From Marinomonas alcarazii (GTDB lineage: Bacteria > Pseudomonadota > Gammaproteobacteria > Pseudomonadales > Marinomonadaceae), in NCBI RefSeq assembly GCF_003208215.1, contig NZ_QKLW01000004.1, positions 186,001 to 250,000 of the forward strand: a DNA stretch of 64,000 nt, read 5' to 3'. Made by a program: the position numbers and the translations under genes. Under the pieces are notes generated by a model. That model ran no database searches, was not told the origin of the DNA, and was given only the letters and a program-made list of their open reading frames with translations. Positions 54,002 through 62,660 of this stretch are shown in pieces; position 1 is the first letter of the stretch, and each line of letters opens with the position of its first letter.

Positions 54002-54790
54002 ATGTCAAAGATATTGGGATCTGGACTAGGGGATTTTGAAAATCTAGTTAAAGACGGCGCAGTTGAGCTTTTAAATTACATTGAAGTCGGTGACTTTAGT
54101 GGTGCAATTAAAAAGATTCAAGAGCTGAGCGAAGCCCGTCATAATAGTTTCTATAACGAAGTGGGTTTTTTAACTCGAAGTTTGCATGATGCTATTCGTG
54201 ATTTTCAGGTTGATTCAATGGACCTTGTTGTTGGTGAGGGCGGGAGCGAGTCTGTTACCAAAATTACTGATGCCTCGGATCGATTGAATTATGTTATCGA
54301 AACGACTAGTGCAGCTGCTAATAAAACCATGGATATGGTTGATAGTAGTGTTCCTGTCGCTAGCGAACTACAAAGCCAGGCGAGAGAGCTACGCAAAGAC
54401 TGGAGTCGTTTGATTCAGCGAGATTTAACACCGCAAGAATTTAGAGACTTATACAAACGTATTGATGTCTTCTTATCGTATGCGGACGATAGTGCCACTA
54501 CCTTGCATTCAAACCTCAACACAATTCTTCTAGAGCAAGGTTATCAAGACCTAACAGGTCAAGTTATCGCTAGAGTGAATGATTTAATTCGTGATGTAGA
54601 AGAAAAACTTGTGCATCTCGTTGCTGTTGCTGGACGCGTTGATAGTATCTCCGGAATTGAACACAAAGAGAAAGAGTCTGAACACGATGACACTCGTGGA
54701 CATGGCCCAGCTATTAATAAACAAAACAACCCTGAAGTACTGAATAGTCAAGACGAAGTAGACGACTTGCTATCAAGTCTTGGTTTCTAG
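54002..54790 (+). CDS. cheZ: CheY-P phosphatase CheZ
   Basis: CheZ dephosphorylates CheY-P. The 262-residue protein is a long helical hairpin with the catalytic DLTGQ in LLEQGYQDLTGQVIARVND. It ends in QDEVDDLLSSLGF, the CheY-binding peptide. The linker before the peptide is charged and flexible. It begins 9 bases after cheY and 12 bases before cheA. Confidence 0.94.
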   Translation: MSKILGSGLGDFENLVKDGAVELLNYIEVGDFSGAIKKIQELSEARHNSFYNEVGFLTRSLHDAIRDFQVDSMDLVVGEGGSESVTKITDASDRLNYVIETTSAAANKTMDMVDSSVPVASELQSQARELRKDWSRLIQRDLTPQEFRDLYKRIDVFLSYADDSATTLHSNLNTILLEQGYQDLTGQVIARVNDLIRDVEEKLVHLVAVAGRVDSISGIEHKEKESEHDDTRGHGPAINKQNNPEVLNSQDEVDDLLSSLGF

Positions 54791-54802
54791 AAGGAGCTGA
54801 GG

Positions 54803-57034
54803 ATGAGTTTCGAGGTCGATGAAGAGATACTACAAGATTTCTTGGTAGAAGCTGGTGAGATTCTTGAGCAGCTTTCCGAGCAATTAGTAGATTTAGAGCA
54901 AAATCCTGACGACAAGCAACTGCTTAACGCTATTTTCCGTGGTTTTCATACGGTAAAAGGTGGTGCTGGATTTTTACAATTAAATGCCTTAGTTGGTTGT
55001 TGCCATTATGCTGAGAACGTTTTTGATATTTTAAGAAACGGTCAGCGTAAAATAGATTCTGACTTGATGGACATTGTTTTGCAGGCGCTTGACGCTGTAA
55101 ACGAAATGTTCGAGGTGGTTCGTTCTGGTGGTGAGCCAGAGCCTGCTTCACCAGAGCTGATTGCAGCGCTGGCTGTATATGCAAAACCGCCTACTGCAGA
55201 AGAGCTTGCTGCTCAGGACGACGACGCTGAAGAAGCTGAAGAAATTGTTGAGGACGAGGATGAGGTGGTAGAGGAGCCTGCGAAGGAAGAGCCTGCTGCA
55301 ACGAACGAACCCGAAGATATTTCTGACGATGAATTTGAGTCTTTGCTTGATGCGCTTGGTGATGCTCCTGAAAAGACAGCAGATACTGCTAAAGCATCTG
55401 AATCCGATGCGAAAACAGATGATGAAATTACCGAAGATGAATTTGATGCCTTATTGGATCAGCTACACGGTAATAGCGCACCAGGAATTGATGATACGCA
55501 GAAAAGTGAAGCGGCAGCGCCTTCAGATTCCGATGAGATAACGGAAGATGAATTCGAAGCCTTATTAGATCAGCTTCACGGTGATGGCGCGCCATCTAAA
55601 AAAGATGAAAAAGTCGCCAGTGATTCAGCACCTGCTGACAATGAGTCAGACCTCATTACAGAAGATGAGTTTGAGTCTTTATTAGATACTTTGCAGAGCA
55701 AAGAGAAGTCTAAAAAAGAAGATAAACCGGCAGCTGAAGCAAAACCAAAGGCGACCTCAGAGCCAAAAGCGGCGCCTGCTAAGCCTAAAGTTGCACCAAA
55801 AGCAGCGGCTAAACCCGCTGAAGAGCCAGAGCATGTAAAAGAGAAAGTTGCTAATTCTCCTGTTACCCAAGAGGCCACGGTTCGTGTTGATACCAAGCGA
55901 TTAGACGACATAATGAATATGGTCGGTGAGTTGGTGTTGGTTCGAAATCGACTTGTACGACTCGGCTTGCAAAGTGATGACGAGTCTATGGGGAAAGCGG
56001 TTTCTAATTTGGACGTGGTAACCGGTGACTTGCAAAATGCGGTCATGAAAACCCGAATGCAGCCCATTAAGAAGGTATTCGGTAAGTTCCCTCGAGTTGT
56101 TCGAGATTTGGCTCGTAACTTGAAAAAAGAAGTGAATTTAGAGCTTCGAGGCGAAGAAACAGATTTAGACAAAAACTTAGTTGAAGCCCTTGCTGATCCA
56201 CTTGTTCACTTGGTTCGAAACTCAGTTGACCATGGTGTTGAAGCGCCAGATGTTCGTGAAGCGAAAGGTAAGCCAAGAGTTGGACATGTTGTTCTTTCTG
56301 CTGAGCAGGAAGGGGATCATATTCTACTGTCTATCGAAGATGATGGTGCCGGTATGGATCCTGATGTTCTTCGTCGTAAGGCGGTCGAAAAAGGCTTAAT
56401 GGATGCTGATGCGGCTGAGCGTTTATCTGATGAAGAGGCGTTCAATTTAATCTTTGCACCAGGCTTCTCAACGAAAGTTGAGATTACCGATGTATCTGGT
56501 CGTGGCGTGGGAATGGACGTTGTTAAAACGAAAATTTCTCAGCTTAACGGTACGTTGCAGATTAAATCCGTATTGGGACAAGGTTCTCGATTTATCATTA
56601 AGGTGCCATTAACGTTAGCGATTATGCCGACTCTAATGGTGACATTGTCTGATCAGGCTTTTGCTTTCCCGCTGGTTAGTGTTAATGAGATTTTCCATCT
56701 TAACCTGAAAAAAACCAACGTCGTTGATGGTCAACAAGTTGTTGTTATTAGAGGGAAGACGCTACCAATCTTCCATCTTAAGAGCTGGCTGATCAAAAAT
56801 AACGGCAGTGCAGAACTTCCATCCGAAGCTCATGTGGTTGTTGTGCAAGTTGGGATGAGTGAAGTCGGGTTTGTTGTTGATCAGTTGGTTGGCCAAGAAG
56901 AAGTGGTTATAAAACCATTAGGTAAAATGTTGCAAGGAACTGCCGGCATGGCTGGTGCAACAATAACTGGTGATGGTCGTATTGCATTGATTCTGGATGT
57001 ACCTAGTATGCTTAAGTGTTACGCATCTAGGTAG
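54803..57034 (+). CDS. cheA: Chemotaxis histidine kinase CheA
   Basis: The 743-residue kinase has an Hpt (P1) domain with H49 in FRGFHTVKGGAGFL, a long acidic linker (about 130-350), the dimerisation domain P3, an ATPase P4 with NSVDHG, EDDGAGMDP and GRGVGMDVVK, and a CheW-like P5. No normal P2 domain is visible. Instead, the linker carries four near-identical peptides of the form (I/S)-(T/S)-(E/D)-D-E-F-(D/E)-(A/S)-L-L (nucleotides 55319-55700). These look like the CheY-binding peptide of FliM. It is the main kinase for the Aer-like receptor and others. Confidence 0.95.
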   Translation: MSFEVDEEILQDFLVEAGEILEQLSEQLVDLEQNPDDKQLLNAIFRGFHTVKGGAGFLQLNALVGCCHYAENVFDILRNGQRKIDSDLMDIVLQALDAVNEMFEVVRSGGEPEPASPELIAALAVYAKPPTAEELAAQDDDAEEAEEIVEDEDEVVEEPAKEEPAATNEPEDISDDEFESLLDALGDAPEKTADTAKASESDAKTDDEITEDEFDALLDQLHGNSAPGIDDTQKSEAAAPSDSDEITEDEFEALLDQLHGDGAPSKKDEKVASDSAPADNESDLITEDEFESLLDTLQSKEKSKKEDKPAAEAKPKATSEPKAAPAKPKVAPKAAAKPAEEPEHVKEKVANSPVTQEATVRVDTKRLDDIMNMVGELVLVRNRLVRLGLQSDDESMGKAVSNLDVVTGDLQNAVMKTRMQPIKKVFGKFPRVVRDLARNLKKEVNLELRGEETDLDKNLVEALADPLVHLVRNSVDHGVEAPDVREAKGKPRVGHVVLSAEQEGDHILLSIEDDGAGMDPDVLRRKAVEKGLMDADAAERLSDEEAFNLIFAPGFSTKVEITDVSGRGVGMDVVKTKISQLNGTLQIKSVLGQGSRFIIKVPLTLAIMPTLMVTLSDQAFAFPLVSVNEIFHLNLKKTNVVDGQQVVVIRGKTLPIFHLKSWLIKNNGSAELPSEAHVVVVQVGMSEVGFVVDQLVGQEEVVIKPLGKMLQGTAGMAGATITGDGRIALILDVPSMLKCYASR

Positions 57035-57060
57035 TAAGTTACTCATTTAGGAGATGTGAT

Positions 57061-58125
57061 ATGCCTGTAAAGGTGCTGGTTGTTGATGATTCAGGCTTTT
57101 TTCGACGTCGTTTAGTTGAAATATTTGAGGCTGATCCTAGATTAACCGTTGTTGGTACGGCTAACGACGGTCGAGAAGCAATAGAAAAGGTACAATCTTT
57201 ATCTCCTGATGTAGTTACTATGGATTATGAAATGCCAGTGTTAGATGGCATTGCCGCAGTAACTAATATCATGAAGCTAAAGCCGACTCCGGTTTTAATG
57301 TTTTCCTCATTAACGCATGAGGGAGCTAAGGTTACTTTAGATGCATTAGAGGCGGGCGCTGTCGATTTCATGCCAAAGAATTTTGAGGATATTTCTCGAG
57401 ATTCGGCAATTGTTAAACGGGCATTAGTGGATCGTGTTTTAGCAGTAGCAAGAACGCGGTTTGCTGGAGATAGAAGGCCTGTTGCCGCTCTGGGTCCAAG
57501 AGAGGCTCCCAAGCCTATTGTGACCGAGCGTGGCGTTATTATTCCACGTATGAGGAAGCGAGTTAGTTTGGTTGCTATTGGTACCTCAACTGGTGGTCCA
57601 ATGGCTTTGCAGGCTGTGTTGAGTAAGCTGCCTAAGGACTTCTCGGCGCCTCTTGTGTTGGTTCAACATATGCCCGCTGCATTTACCGGTGCGTTTGCTG
57701 AACGACTTAATAACATTTGTCAGATTACCGTGAAAGAAGCTAAAGATGGTGATCGTCTTCAACCAGGCGTTGCGCTTTTGGCTCCAGGTGGAAAGCAGAT
57801 GATGATCGATCCTCGAAATGGAGGGTGTGTTCGCATCCTTGATGGCGATGAGCGACTAAACTACAAACCTTCTGTCGATGTTACCTTTGGTTCTGCTTCG
57901 AAGTGCTACCCTGGAAAAGTATTATCTGTCGTAATGACAGGTATGGGGGTTGATGGCAGAGAAGGTGCTCGGATGTTGAAAAACTCCGGTTCCAAAGTCT
58001 GGATACAAAGCGAAGAGTCTTGTGTTATTTACGGTATGCCTATGGCTGTCGAAAAGGCTAATCTAGCAGATGAAATTATTGATCTCGACCACATTGGTGA
58101 GCGTATAGCGCGCGAGGTTAGCTAG
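57061..58125 (+). CDS. cheB: Receptor methylesterase CheB
   Basis: CheB resets receptors by removing methyl groups and is activated by CheA. The 354-residue protein has a receiver domain with D55 (VVTMDYEMPVLDG) and a C-terminal esterase with the nucleophile serine in IGTSTGGPMALQ, the histidine in VLVQHMPAAFTGAFAERL and the aspartate in MTGMGVDGREGA. It shares a base with the motC start (TAGTG). Confidence 0.95.
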   Translation: MPVKVLVVDDSGFFRRRLVEIFEADPRLTVVGTANDGREAIEKVQSLSPDVVTMDYEMPVLDGIAAVTNIMKLKPTPVLMFSSLTHEGAKVTLDALEAGAVDFMPKNFEDISRDSAIVKRALVDRVLAVARTRFAGDRRPVAALGPREAPKPIVTERGVIIPRMRKRVSLVAIGTSTGGPMALQAVLSKLPKDFSAPLVLVQHMPAAFTGAFAERLNNICQITVKEAKDGDRLQPGVALLAPGGKQMMIDPRNGGCVRILDGDERLNYKPSVDVTFGSASKCYPGKVLSVVMTGMGVDGREGARMLKNSGSKVWIQSEESCVIYGMPMAVEKANLADEIIDLDHIGERIAREVS

Positions 58126-58862
58126 TGGATTTTGTGACTTTAGCAGGACTGTTGATTGCATTTAGCTCGGTACTGCTAGCAAATTGGTTAGGAGGAGGGG
58201 AAGTGATTCTTCTCCTTAACTTGCCATCCGCTATTATTGTTGTTGTTGGTAGTATTGGTGCTACATTAATTCAAAGTAGTATCCAAGAAGCCATCCGCGC
58301 TTTGGCTTTAATTAAGTGGAGCCTTTTCCCACCTGTTTACGATTTCAACACAGCCAGATCCACATTAAATAACTTAGCGCATAAAGCCCGCCGCCTTTCT
58401 TTGCTTGCTTTAGAATCAGATGTCGAATCATTAGGTAGTCAATTTTCTACGCGAGCGCTACAGATGGCGATAGATGGCACAGACCCAGATTTGCTCTCTG
58501 ATCGACTGCATGATGATGCGGTTAGAATTCATGATAAGCGCATGAGAAGTATCTCATTTATTGAATCTATCGGGGGGTATGCGCCCACTTTAGGTATTAT
58601 GGGTTCTGTACTTGGTTTGATTCAGGCGATGGCCAACTTAGACAGCCCAGAGGCACTAGGCCATGGTATTGCCGTTGCTTTTGTTTCAACGCTATACGGC
58701 CAAGGCTTTGCAAATTTGGTCATTTTTCCTATTGTCAAAAAGCTAACGGGTTATGTGGATAAAGAACTTCTTTATCATCAGCTTCTTATTGATGGTATTT
58801 GTGGTATTGCCGTAGGCAAACACCCATATCGTTTAGAGCTTGAGTTGAACGCTTATGAGTGA
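58125..58862 (+). CDS. motC: Flagellar stator protein MotC (MotA-like)
   Basis: The 245-residue protein is a MotA-type stator subunit with four membrane helices. The first segment is TLAGLLIAFSSVLLANWLGG, and the conserved motif GGYAPTLGIMGSVLGLIQAM is close to the C-terminal pair. With MotD it forms a proton- or sodium-driven stator. The genes follow cheB as in pseudomonads, where a second pair MotAB exists elsewhere. GTG start at 58125; the end overlaps motD by 8 bases. Confidence 0.92.
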   Translation: MDFVTLAGLLIAFSSVLLANWLGGGEVILLLNLPSAIIVVVGSIGATLIQSSIQEAIRALALIKWSLFPPVYDFNTARSTLNNLAHKARRLSLLALESDVESLGSQFSTRALQMAIDGTDPDLLSDRLHDDAVRIHDKRMRSISFIESIGGYAPTLGIMGSVLGLIQAMANLDSPEALGHGIAVAFVSTLYGQGFANLVIFPIVKKLTGYVDKELLYHQLLIDGICGIAVGKHPYRLELELNAYE

Positions 58863-59673
58863 GAAATCATCTAGGGTGCCTAAGCGTCGTAGGGTGGTGG
58901 CTAAGTCATCAACCAAGGCTACGCAAGGGCGTGACAGGTGGATACTCTCTTATGCCGATTTCATTACTCTGCTGTTTGCCTTTTTTGTTGCTTTGTATTC
59001 ACTCTCATTAAAAAACTCTGACGACGAGGCGCGTTTAAAAGAAACGCTGCAAGGCGTGTTTGATGCTGTTCAGAAGTCTATTAAGCCGATCAATATTGGT
59101 GAGCCCATTGTGGGGGAGCCAAAAGACAGTGAGATGGTTGAAGTAAAACCGATTCCGGCTGCAGTCCCTACTATTGAAGAAAATACATCCTCTGCGGTGT
59201 ACTCTTTGTTGAGTCAGGTTGTAGAGAATCAATTTTCTGGCTTGCATGCGACAGGGCAAATATCCGTCACTGAATCTGCGGATTGGGTGAGCCTTGAGTT
59301 AAAGTCTGGCTTATTATTTGGGCAAGGTGAGTATGAGCTGACTAATGAGGCTGTCGCTTTGTTAATTCTCGTGGCAGATATCCTCAAAGCCTATCCTTCA
59401 GTCGTGTTAGTTGAAGGTAATACCGATGATTTACCTGTTAATTCTCGGCGTTTGGTGTCGAATTGGCATTTGTCTAGTTTGCGTTCTTCCTCTGTTGTGG
59501 ATGAGTTGGTCTACCGGGGCGTAAATCCAACCATGATCGCTCCCATTGGTTTTTCTAGCGAACATCCTAAGGTGAGAAACACAAATGACTATGCTCGACA
59601 GCAAAATCGCCGTGTAATCTTACGAATTAGTAAGCGTAACGCTGATAATCTTCATGATTACTTGTTTCAATAG
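58855..59673 (+). CDS. motD: Flagellar stator protein MotD (MotB-like)
   Basis: The 272-residue protein has a basic N-terminus, one membrane helix with the ion-binding aspartate in SYADFITLLFAFFVALYSLS, a plug/linker region and an OmpA-type peptidoglycan-binding domain (VVLVEGNTDDLPV, then HLSSLRSSSVVDELV and QNRRVILRI). It anchors the stator in the cell wall. It overlaps motC. Confidence 0.92.
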   Translation: MSEKSSRVPKRRRVVAKSSTKATQGRDRWILSYADFITLLFAFFVALYSLSLKNSDDEARLKETLQGVFDAVQKSIKPINIGEPIVGEPKDSEMVEVKPIPAAVPTIEENTSSAVYSLLSQVVENQFSGLHATGQISVTESADWVSLELKSGLLFGQGEYELTNEAVALLILVADILKAYPSVVLVEGNTDDLPVNSRRLVSNWHLSSLRSSSVVDELVYRGVNPTMIAPIGFSSEHPKVRNTNDYARQQNRRVILRISKRNADNLHDYLFQ

Positions 59674-59742
59674 TATATTACTGTATATGATTGCAAGGAA
59701 TTCGTAAGCAAAATAATAGCATAGGGTATCAGGGGAGTCAGA

Positions 59743-60516
59743 GTGCACATTTGGGCAGTGGCGAATCAAAAAGGCGGCGTTGGCAAAACGACTACAGTAG
59801 TTTCTTTGGCGGGCTTGTTAGCGGATGCCGGAAATCGGGTATTGATGATAGATCTTGATCCCCATGGCTCTTTGACGAGCTATTTTCGCTTCGACCCTGA
59901 TTCAATTGAAAAAAGTGCTTATAGTCTTTTCCAAACGGCAGGAAAGATTCCCGCAGATTTGCCAGCTTCACTCATACTCGAAACTGGTCATCCCAATTTA
60001 TCCCTTTTGCCTGCTTCTACTGCGCTGGCAACGTTAGAGCGTCATGCTCAATCACAAGGTGGTATGGGATTAGTTATTTCGAAAACCCTGGCTATATTGT
60101 GGGACGATTATGATTATGTATTAATCGACAGTCCTCCGGTGCTTGGGGTATTAATGATTAATGCGTTAGCCGCTTGTCAGCAGCTTGTTATTCCGGTTCA
60201 AACTGAGTTTCTTGCCATTAAAGGACTAGAGCGTATGGTGAGAACATTGACGATGATAAACCGCGCAAGAAAGCGTCCTGTTCCATTTTTAATTGTTCCT
60301 ACTCTTTTCGACAGGCGTACTCAAGCATCTAACAAGAGCCTCAGAAATCTAAAGGATACTTACGAAGAGTTGGTTTGGCATTCTGTTATTCCAGTCGATA
60401 CAAAGTTAAGGGATGCCAGTACAGCAGGTATAGCGCCTTCAGCTCTAGATCCTAATGCCCGAGGAATTAAGGCTTATGCAAGCCTGAAGGATTCTTTGCT
60501 GAACCCAGCGGGATAG
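59743..60516 (+). CDS. parC: ParA-like ATPase ParC for polar placement of chemotaxis arrays
   Basis: This 257-residue ParA/MinD-family ATPase has the deviant Walker A KGGVGKTTT, switch I DLDPHGSLTSYF and DSPPVLGVLM. Relatives (ParC in Vibrio, Soj-like in pseudomonads) sit between motD and cheW genes and direct chemotaxis arrays to the cell poles, through ParP. It has its own GTG start with an AGGGGAG-like site upstream. The 69-base gap before it may hold a weak promoter. The next gene, parP, starts 9 bases after the stop. Confidence 0.87.
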   Translation: MHIWAVANQKGGVGKTTTVVSLAGLLADAGNRVLMIDLDPHGSLTSYFRFDPDSIEKSAYSLFQTAGKIPADLPASLILETGHPNLSLLPASTALATLERHAQSQGGMGLVISKTLAILWDDYDYVLIDSPPVLGVLMINALAACQQLVIPVQTEFLAIKGLERMVRTLTMINRARKRPVPFLIVPTLFDRRTQASNKSLRNLKDTYEELVWHSVIPVDTKLRDASTAGIAPSALDPNARGIKAYASLKDSLLNPAG

Positions 60517-60525
60517 TAACTGATT

Positions 60526-61467
<942 letters not shown>

Positions 61468-61502
61468 TTGTAATGATCATTTTTGATCTTTGGAGATGAA
61501 TA

Positions 61503-61997
61503 ATGGCAACTACTAGCATAGCGCTAAAAAGCGCAAACCAATCAGAAGATCCAATGTTGCAGTGGGTAACATTCCGCCTAGAAAATGAAATCTATGGTGT
61601 AAATGTTATGCAAGTCAAAGAGGTTTTACGTTACTCTGAGATTGCTCCGGTACCTGGTGCACCTAACTTTGTTTTAGGCATTATTCATTTACGCGGCACA
61701 GTTGTGACGGTTATTGATACTTGCCAACGGTTTGGTCTGCCTTCTGGCGAAATCACGGATGCAACGCGCATCATGATTCTTGAAGTTGAGGGTCATGTGA
61801 TCGGAATTCTGGTCGATGCCGTTTCTGAAGTGGTTTATTTACGCCAATCAGAGATAGAGCCATCACCAAATGTTGGGAATGACGAATCATCTAAGTTTAT
61901 CCAAGGTGTTTGTCATAAAAATGATATTTTACTTATTCTGGTTGATTTGGATAAATTGTTATCTGAAAATGAGTGGTCTGAAGTTGGGTCAATGTAA
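61503..61997 (+). CDS. cheW: Chemotaxis coupling protein CheW
   Basis: CheW couples receptors to CheA. The 164-residue protein has the CheW core with QWVTFRLENEIYGVNVMQV, VPGAPNFVLGIIHLRG, TVVTVIDTCQRFGLP and GILVDAVSEVV. GGAGATG precedes the ATG. It follows parP by 35 bases and ends the che group. Confidence 0.95.
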   Translation: MATTSIALKSANQSEDPMLQWVTFRLENEIYGVNVMQVKEVLRYSEIAPVPGAPNFVLGIIHLRGTVVTVIDTCQRFGLPSGEITDATRIMILEVEGHVIGILVDAVSEVVYLRQSEIEPSPNVGNDESSKFIQGVCHKNDILLILVDLDKLLSENEWSEVGSM

Positions 61998-62016
61998 TTT
62001 AAGGTTGTTGTACTAG

Positions 62017-62421
62017 ATGGAATCTCAATGGTTATTTAACCTCTTATTAATGCTCCAGTTTGTGATTCTGATCGCGGTAGTTGTTTGGGCGTATAGGCTT
62101 TCAAAACGATTGGCGCGGATGAAGCTTCAACATGCCGAGGCGGAGTTGAGTCAAAAAAAGCAAGTGCAAGTACTTGCTTCTGGTTCTATTGGTATGGGGC
62201 GTCGTTTAGTAGCCATTGAGAAAAAGCTAAACTTGGCTGTTGAGAAGCAATCCGAGATTTTATCAAAGGAAGGTGGCGTCTCGTACAATCGCGCTATGGA
62301 GCTTTTGGAAATGGGCGCGACCATTGACGATTTAGTATCTAAATGTGGTTTGATCCGTGCTGAGGCTGAATTGATTAGCCTGTTAAAGCAAGAGTCTCGC
62401 CGTAATTCAGATTACCACTGA
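62017..62421 (+). CDS. DUF2802-family membrane-anchored protein
   Basis: The 134-residue protein has one N-terminal membrane helix (LMLQFVILIAVVVWAYRL), a charged helix, and a C-terminal part with YNRAMELLEMGATIDDLVSK that matches the DUF2802 pattern. Members occur after cheW in pseudomonads and relatives; their role is unknown. The gene overlaps the convergent mini-FlhB gene by 10 bases. Confidence 0.82.
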   Translation: MESQWLFNLLLMLQFVILIAVVVWAYRLSKRLARMKLQHAEAELSQKKQVQVLASGSIGMGRRLVAIEKKLNLAVEKQSEILSKEGGVSYNRAMELLEMGATIDDLVSKCGLIRAEAELISLLKQESRRNSDYH

Positions 62422-62660
62422 TGATCTTTGATTTTGTGAGCAAAAGCGATAACTTCTGCGACAGCAAGATAGAGAGATTCAGGTATTTCTTCTCCTAGCT
62501 CCAAAGTACTGAGCATTTCAACAAGTTCAGGGCTTTGGTGCAGCAAGACGTCATTTTCTTTGGCGACTGACATTATTTTTTCTGCTAATAGACCACTCCC
62601 TTTAGCGATCACTTTTGGTGCTGCACTAAAATCATATTTTAAAGCGACGGCTTTTTGCAT
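62412..62660 (-). CDS. FlhB C-terminal-domain homologue (FhlB/YlqH-like)
   Basis: This 82-residue protein matches only the part of FlhB after its autocleavage site: AVALKYDFSAAPKVIAKGSG, then HQSPELVEMLSTLELGEEIP, the motif region of FlhBcc. It has no membrane segment or NPTH cleavage site. Such small FlhB-like proteins can substitute for the cleaved fragment in export switching. It is coupled to the FliK-like gene upstream by a TAATG overlap. Confidence 0.87.
   Translation of the reverse strand: MQKAVALKYDFSAAPKVIAKGSGLLAEKIMSVAKENDVLLHQSPELVEMLSTLELGEEIPESLYLAVAEVIAFAHKIKDHQW

Noticed and set aside
55576..56172. A 198-codon open frame on the minus strand inside cheA
   Set aside because: It is a mirror of the cheA linker and P3 coding sequence, with no recognisable motif.
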